Assembly: GCA_029204225.1 (NCBI GenBank)
Contig: CM055100.1
Location: 63,495,141-63,559,140 of the forward strand
Length of the DNA stretch: 64,000 nucleotides
DNA from: Diphasiastrum complanatum
Lineage: Eukaryota; Streptophyta; Lycopodiopsida; Lycopodiales; Lycopodiaceae
Direction of reading: 5' to 3'
Part shown: one piece after another, positions 61,082 through 64,000 of the stretch
Layout of the letters: each line of letters starts with the position of its first letter
Position numbering within the stretch: position 1 is the first letter of the stretch
The notes under the pieces: generated by a model
Databases searched by the model: none
What the model was told of the DNA's origin: nothing
The model's input: the letters and a program-made list of their open reading frames with translations, nothing else
Made by a program: the position numbers and the translations under genes

Positions 61082-62890
61082 TTAGATCACACGATGTTTC
61101 TTTTGTGTACGCAAAAGCTTAAACACTAAAAGATGGACCCCATCTATTGTGGGATGCCCACAGGTCGGTGACTTAGCCATTTCAGTAATTACAATTATTA
61201 CAAAGCGTACATGTGTCTCTGAAAACTGTAAATAACCGGGATAGGGAGTAAACGCTCTAACATCCCTTCTCACTAAGAAAAAGACATTGTCTGCGAAGAC
61301 CAAACTAGGGTATCGTGCACACAAATTGTGCGCGGTCTCCCAGGCAACATTTGCAAGAGGTCTTCCATGCCAAGCAACTAAATATATCACAGATCAAGTG
61401 TTTACACAAACGTTTCTCCGGCCTATCCAATATCCTTGTTGGCTCATGGATCTCCTCTTCATGCTCCTGAATAGAGTCACAACTGACTCATCTCCGTACA
61501 CCGGAGTTGTCGACAACAAATGGCCTAATCAAGCCTCCTACGATAACCAGCATCCCATACTACTGGCGATCACACTCGGCTCTCACTAGCACCACGATTG
61601 CTTGTCTTAAATTTTTTCAACTAACTCAAGCATCTTACTCATAGAGTTAGAAATCAGCTGTACTAGGCGCTTTGAGGAATTCCCACCGTAACAAGACTAG
61701 TAGGCCTAAAACCTTATTGGGCCACCAAAAGTTACATAGGATCATCTCATAGGTCCAATCCACACCCGGATGACTAGCACCAGTACTATCATGACATGAG
61801 TGCAAAATTTCCCTACATAGCCCTTTACTAACTACAATGGGGAGTTTGCCATTTCCTTTAACTATACTTCAGGCAAGTGTGAGCAAAGAGATCAGAGCTC
61901 TCCTTCTGAGACTCTGCTTGGCCAAGATTCACCTCTCTCACAGCCTCCTACAATAAACAATGAGGATCCTCTTGCTGAATCTATCCGATCTCAGCAATAA
62001 GGTCATTCTCTATGACCACAAAAGACATCTGATACAATATACGAGATAATGCATCAGGCACACGATTTTCGATACCTTTCCTGTACCGAATTTCGATGTG
62101 AAATTCCTGCATCAATTCAGCCCACTTGGTTAATTGCAGAAATACATAAAAATGTCGTGGTCGGCGTATACAATCCCCACCACGCAAATAATGGCTCCAC
62201 ACTTTCAAAGCATGGACAATGGCATACAACTCTTCTAAGCAAGGTTGAGCTTCTCGCTCACAAAGGCCATTGGCCTACCCTCTTGCATCAGAATTGTCCC
62301 AACGACGACATCACTCGCATTTGTTATTATGACAAATGGTTTATGAGGGTCTACTATCTTTAATGTGACAAAGTCAGCCACAGCTTGTTTCAAAGCGTCG
62401 AAACTTCACCGCTGAACTTCCATCCACTTATTATTCTATAGCATATTTGCTCAAAGGTGCAGCCATGTGTGAACAACCCTTCACACCTTGCAACAAAACC
62501 CAAACAATCCAAGAGACTCTCAATACCGTCAAGTCTATAGGTACAGGCCACGAAAGGAGAACAACTTTCCTTGGATTCGGTTTTATGCCTTCAGCTGACA
62601 CGGTAACACCCAAATACGCTATCTTTTATTATCATTAGCAAACCAGATTTTATCCCTCAGAGTTGACAAAACGGTTCTAAGGTGAGTTACATGCAACACG
62701 TCACCACAACTGTAAACCAAAACGTCATCCATAAACGGTCTGAGTACATCGTTCATCAACATCATACATGTTGTTGGGGCATTAGTCAATCAAAAGGCAT
62801 AACAGAAAGTCAAAGTGACCAATAGAAGTTCTGAAGGCAGTCTTATGCACATGCACTTCACGAACTCATAGTTAATGATTTCCATTTTTC
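61082..62890 (-). pseudogene. gypsy element fragment (RT end, RNase H, chromodomain)
   Basis: On the minus strand: an RT piece near 62640-62800 (LMNDVLRPFMDDVLVYS, with the box reduced to MDD), a GVTVSAEGIKPNPRKV segment near 62545-62610, an RNase H end (YAIVHALKVWSHYL near 62185-62226; GIENRVPDALSR near 62040-62075), then a deletion of integrase and a chromodomain-like tail (IYLVAWHGRPLANVAWETAH near 61330-61390). A different lineage from the other gypsy elements here. Broken in several places. Confidence 0.8.
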
Positions 62891-63511
62891 AAGCAACTTT
62901 GCTAAAACAGCAGCACCGTATAATACCAGATCATCAAGAATCTCTGGAATTTAGATCAGATTTAGGACAGCAGGGACCTGGTAGACCAGCGCTTTTGTGA
63001 TGCAGGTCTAGCGTGGGGTTTTGCAGCTATTTATCTGTATTTTTCCAGCAGGGTTTGTGTCAGAGAAAGCGAACTGACCAGCGAGCAGGAGGCCTTTGAA
63101 AATCCGGAAGTTTGCATGGTTTTTTTGGCTTCAAATCTCGTTTTTTGGACCTACTGAGCCGCTACTCAGATAGCGAGGGAAGAGAGCAAGAAATTTCAGA
63201 GTTTGCTTGCATTCCTTTTAGCTTTCCATCCTGATTTCCCAGACAACAAATCAGTATTTTAGGCAGCAGGGGTAAGGAGCACAAGAAATCAGAAACTTGC
63301 TTGCAATTCCCAGATTACCTTCTCCTGATAGTATGCAGCTAAAGAAGACGGATTGGACAGCTGTGGAAGAACTGAGGGGGTTTCTTGCTTTTCTCTGTGG
63401 AAGTACAGTCCTAAGAAAGAGCTAAGTATTCTACTTCCGTTTTTCCAGTTTAGTCAATCTTTTTTCTTATTTTCAGTCAGAAGTTAAGGTACCTCTCTTT
63501 CAGTTCTGAAA
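62891..63511. other. unassigned, possible leader of the following gag
   Basis: No ORF or LTR boundary recognised. It may hold the LTR or leader of the + strand gypsy element starting at 63512. Confidence 0.3.
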
Positions 63512-64000
63512 ATGACCACTCCTCAGGGATCAACCCCCGGAGAGAGGCATCGACGAGCTTGATACAGAAGCCTTGGCTTTCAGTAAGGGGAAAGAACCTA
63601 TGGAAATAGAAGAACAAGAACAATTCGCCGAAGAATTCGACAAATTGGTTACCAAGGAGCAGTTTCTCCATTTGGTAACAGAAGTGTGAACTGAAATTGG
63701 CGTTAGCCAATTTCAAGTCCAATGTGGACGACTCATTCGCTGAACTCAAAGGCTTGATTTTGAGTTCCGCGAAAGGAAGTCTTCCCTCCACTTCTCAGTT
63801 GTCCCCTTCTCCACTTCCATCAGTTTCGGGTGAGCCCATGCGGTCTCACCCCAGTGTCTTTAAAGACTTAAAGCCTCCTACTTTTATTGGGGAAGAGAAG
63901 GATAGAAACGCATGCATTCTACAAACCTTCCTCAGCGAATGGAAGAACGTTCATGCTCTTAAACAGACCCTTGACCATTTGCAAGCTATTGAGGCCAGTC
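63512..64000 (+). pseudogene. gypsy gag fragment, runs off the window
   Basis: A first ATG at 63512 (MTTPQGSTPGERHRRA) stops at once; the coding continues in other frames: DELDTEALAFSKGKEPMEIE, EEFDKLVTKEQFLHLVTEV, then FKSNVDDSFAELKGLILSS and a gag-domain-like HPSVFKDLKPPTFIGEEKD and LSEWKNVHALKQT. Two frameshifts. Opposite in orientation to the gypsy fragment at 61082-62890. Confidence 0.6.

Overview
The window comes from a nuclear plant genome. The evidence is exons of a protein phosphatase 4 regulatory subunit 3 (PP4R3/SMEK) gene with normal GT-AG introns, Ty3/gypsy elements primed by initiator tRNA-Met and ending in chromodomains, a Ty1/copia remnant, and a hAT transposon with a DUF659-type transposase. 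The very large TE-filled introns suggest a large-genome lineage, possibly a seed-free plant. The species cannot be fixed from the sequence.

The organising unit is the PP4R3 gene on the + strand. Seven exons (10781-10830, 11060-11159, 11290-11367, 47534-47601, 47817-47885, 48002-48079, 48251-48346) join in phase into 179 codons without a stop. One intron (11368-47533) is 36,166 bp, and about 35.0 kb of it (12345-47353) is nested transposon sequence. The sequence before 10781 and after 48346 also looks intronic.

Layout: 1-5786 holds a hAT relic and LINE copies A, B and C in gene sense. 5787-10780 is largely unassigned. 12345-32827 is an antisense head-to-tail LINE array (L, K, D, F, O, H), with a non-autonomous gypsy element (14400-20175) inside K. 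32828-35955 is the 3' half of an autonomous-type gypsy element, 35956-38164 half of LINE I, 38165-39800 a small LINE array, 40131-41998 a deleted copia element, 42110-45175 LINE J plus the start of LINE H, and 45176-47310 the other halves of the gypsy element and LINE I. 48718-54424 is a second non-autonomous gypsy copy, 54557-59689 an apparently intact hAT transposon, and 59800-64000 further gypsy remnants.

Four things stand out. (1) The LINEs share a bipartite 3' stem-loop with apparent compensatory changes followed by a (TC)n tail, and again and again the next LINE begins directly at the previous tail, which suggests the tails act as landing sites. (2) Two gypsy copies keep gag, protease and chromodomain, but their RT, RNase H and integrase are replaced by an unrecognised segment that is one 540-codon ORF in one copy. 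(3) A 12.3-kb inversion (about 32828-45175) explains a split gypsy element whose halves carry the same 5-bp target duplication, and a split LINE at the same two breakpoints. (4) The hAT element has matching 8-bp duplications, terminal inverted repeats and a six-exon, 917-codon transposase.
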